This document shows, piece after piece, positions 62,653-64,000 of a DNA stretch of 64,000 nucleotides (within the stretch, counting starts at the first letter, position 1; each line of letters begins with the position of its first letter). The stretch covers positions 186,001 to 250,000 of the forward strand of contig NZ_JAANHS010000001.1 in assembly GCF_011174775.1 (NCBI RefSeq). The letters run 5' to 3'. The stretch is from Rhodobacter calidifons. GTDB taxonomy: Bacteria > Pseudomonadota > Alphaproteobacteria > Rhodobacterales > Rhodobacteraceae. The translations under genes were made by a program, and so were the position numbers. The notes below the pieces were generated by a model. It searched no databases. It was not told where the DNA came from and worked only from the letters and a program-made list of their open reading frames with translations.

Positions 62653-64000
62653 GCCCCGGCCCAGCGGTTGATGAGCTGCCCCTGCAACCGCCGCGCGCGG
62701 GCGGTCCAGGCCTTGCCGCCCTCGGGCTCCTCGCGCAGCGCGACCGGCACGGCATCGCGCCGCCCGGGATCGCCCGTGAAGATCGCAAACACCAGTTCCC
62801 GCCCCGGCGCGGGCGGCACCACATGGCCGGCCAGCCCCGAGACGAAGTTCAGCGTCCCCGACTTGGCCAGCACCTTCACCTTGCTGCCCTTGATCGCCTC
62901 GCCCTTGTCGTCCTTCATCCCCATGTCGCGCAGGATCGGCTTCAAGCCGCGCCGCCCTGCCTCGGCCTTCTGCAACAGCGTGGCCATGGCCCGCGCCGTC
63001 ACGCGCGAGCGCCCGCCAAGCCCCGAATGGTCATGCAGGTCCACCTGCACCCCGAAGGTCGCCGCGACCCAGTCCGACATCGCCCGCGCCGAGGCCTTCA
63101 GCGTCGTCAGCCGCGAGGCCGCCAGCCCCACACATTCCGCCGTCAGGTTGGTGGAAAACCGCAGCATGTCGCGCAGGACGACCGTCAGCGGCTCGCTTTC
63201 CAGCCGCCCGAGTTCGGACCCCGCAGGCAGCGCCGCCACCCGCTCGCCCGGCTCCAGCCGGATGCCCTGGGCGCGCGCCAGCGTCCGGAAGACCTCGGCC
63301 ACATAGGCGCCGGGGTCGCGCACCGGCAACCAGCGGCTGCCGCCCTTGCCCAGCGCGCCGGCGGCCACCGTCCATTCCTCGACCTGTCCCGGCGCATAGG
63401 TGAACAGCGGCGCCTCGCGCTGGGCGATGGCCACCCGCACGCGGCCGACCGGCGGCAGGAACCTTTCGCCGCGCGCGTCCACCGCCACGCGCCAGTCGCT
63501 CCCCTCGCGCTTCCACTCGAAATGCACGCGGTTGAAGTTCAGGCACAGGCCGGAAATCGCGGCGTTATAGCCGACATGGTCGGGCTGGTCCTCGGCGATG
63601 CCGCGCAGGCCGGGAAGCGCGCCGTCCCAGTAGAGGAACCGACCCGTGGCCCCCTTCAGGCCCGATTGCGCCAGCCGCGCCACCAGATCGCCCAGCTGGT
63701 CGGTCTGCAAGGTCGGATCGCCGCCGCCCGCCAGCACGATGTCGCCCTGCACCATCCCGCCCTGCACCGGGCCGGTGGCCAGGACCCGCGTGACAAAGCG
63801 ATGCGTGGGCCCCAGCCGGTCCAGCGCGTAAAGCGCGGTCACCGCCTTGGCCACGCTGGCCGGCGGCAGAGGCAGGTCCGGCTCGCGCGATTGCAGCACC
63901 GCGCCGCTTGCGCCGTCCATCACCACAAAGGCCACCGATCCGCCAAGCCTGGCCGCCTGGATCAGCGCCTCGGCATCGACCGGCTTCCGCGTCGCCTGCC
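62643..64000 (-). CDS. dacB: D-alanyl-D-alanine carboxypeptidase/endopeptidase (PBP4 type), 5' part outside window
   Basis: The frame stays open to the window edge, so the N-terminus with its signal peptide is missing; about 452 residues are visible. The three penicillin-binding motifs are present: SxxK in PPASVAKAVTALYALD, SxN in LRFSTNLTAECVGLA and KTG-type in VLAKSGTLNFVSG. The peptidase S13 family cleaves D-Ala-D-Ala bonds or cross-links in peptidoglycan and is periplasmic. The stop codon is at 62643. Confidence 0.93.
   Translation of the reverse strand, partial: QATRKPVDAEALIQAARLGGSVAFVVMDGASGAVLQSREPDLPLPPASVAKAVTALYALDRLGPTHRFVTRVLATGPVQGGMVQGDIVLAGGGDPTLQTDQLGDLVARLAQSGLKGATGRFLYWDGALPGLRGIAEDQPDHVGYNAAISGLCLNFNRVHFEWKREGSDWRVAVDARGERFLPPVGRVRVAIAQREAPLFTYAPGQVEEWTVAAGALGKGGSRWLPVRDPGAYVAEVFRTLARAQGIRLEPGERVAALPAGSELGRLESEPLTVVLRDMLRFSTNLTAECVGLAASRLTTLKASARAMSDWVAATFGVQVDLHDHSGLGGRSRVTARAMATLLQKAEAGRRGLKPILRDMGMKDDKGEAIKGSKVKVLAKSGTLNFVSGLAGHVVPPAPGRELVFAIFTGDPGRRDAVPVALREEPEGGKAWTARARRLQGQLINRWAGAYA

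Overview
The window looks like a chromosomal segment of a high-G+C alphaproteobacterium of the Rhodobacteraceae (Rhodobacter/Paracoccus/Loktanella type). The evidence is the strong G/C bias at third codon positions, the neighbourhood infA-maf-RNase E/G-yacG-tRNA-Phe, family proteins typical of that group (DUF1467, DUF599, an ALDH16-like protein, class II glutamate-cysteine ligase), and short palindromic repeats scattered between genes. Genes are tightly packed on both strands, and about twenty junctions are ATGA, GTGA or TGATG overlaps, so translational coupling is the rule here.

Layout. 1-4.7 kb: the 3' end of an ALDH16-like gene, a hairpin-rich spacer, a low-G+C YfbU-family gene, yqgE, a DsbD-N-like periplasmic protein, a uracil-DNA glycosylase that has lost most Fe-S ligands, and moaB. 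4.8-9.4 kb: an operon pyrB - four small membrane-protein genes (one of only 39 codons) - a dihydroorotase-like pseudoenzyme - plsY. 9.4-13.3 kb: gshA, a membrane protein, rsmE (with a palindromic repeat inserted in frame) and divergent ubiA. 13.4-20.3 kb: an OmpA/BON-like envelope protein with a coiled-coil partner, gabD, and a yghU-SDR-aminotransferase operon. 20.4-27.2 kb: a secreted peptidoglycan-binding protein, an ECF sigma factor fused operonically to a membrane VWA protein, two paralogous secreted cysteine proteins, hsp20 and two paralogous trypsin-like proteases. 27.3-31.2 kb: glcDEF (glycolate oxidase) behind a palindromic operator-like site. 31.3-39 kb: a DUF599 protein and a MoxR-DUF58-DUF4159-membrane protein operon. 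39-48.3 kb: an HDAC-like deacetylase, nitroreductase, EI24 protein, DUF1467, methylmalonyl-CoA epimerase, response regulator, acetyltransferase, DUF1993, aspS and the folate genes pabB/pabC. 48.5-51.9 kb: carB. 51.8-53.2 kb: a low-G+C three-gene islet (RelE/Gp49-like protein, XRE regulator, DUF6941). 53.4-59.5 kb: SnoaL-like protein, GNAT, a P-type cation ATPase, infA, maf, an RNase E/G family protein, yacG and tRNA-Phe. 59.8-64 kb: an AraC regulator, a GH4 alpha-galactosidase, a fragment of a flavoprotein gene and the 3' part of dacB.

Three pyrimidine genes (pyrB, the pyrC-like pseudoenzyme, carB) and two folate genes sit here, but in separate transcription units. The most unusual features are two families of 44-bp double-palindrome repeats whose arms vary in a compensating way, a third G-rich palindromic family that has entered the rsmE reading frame, the membrane-protein insert between pyrB and the pyrC-like gene, and the low-G+C toxin-antitoxin-like islet after carB. 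No CRISPR array, rRNA, transposase or integrase was seen.
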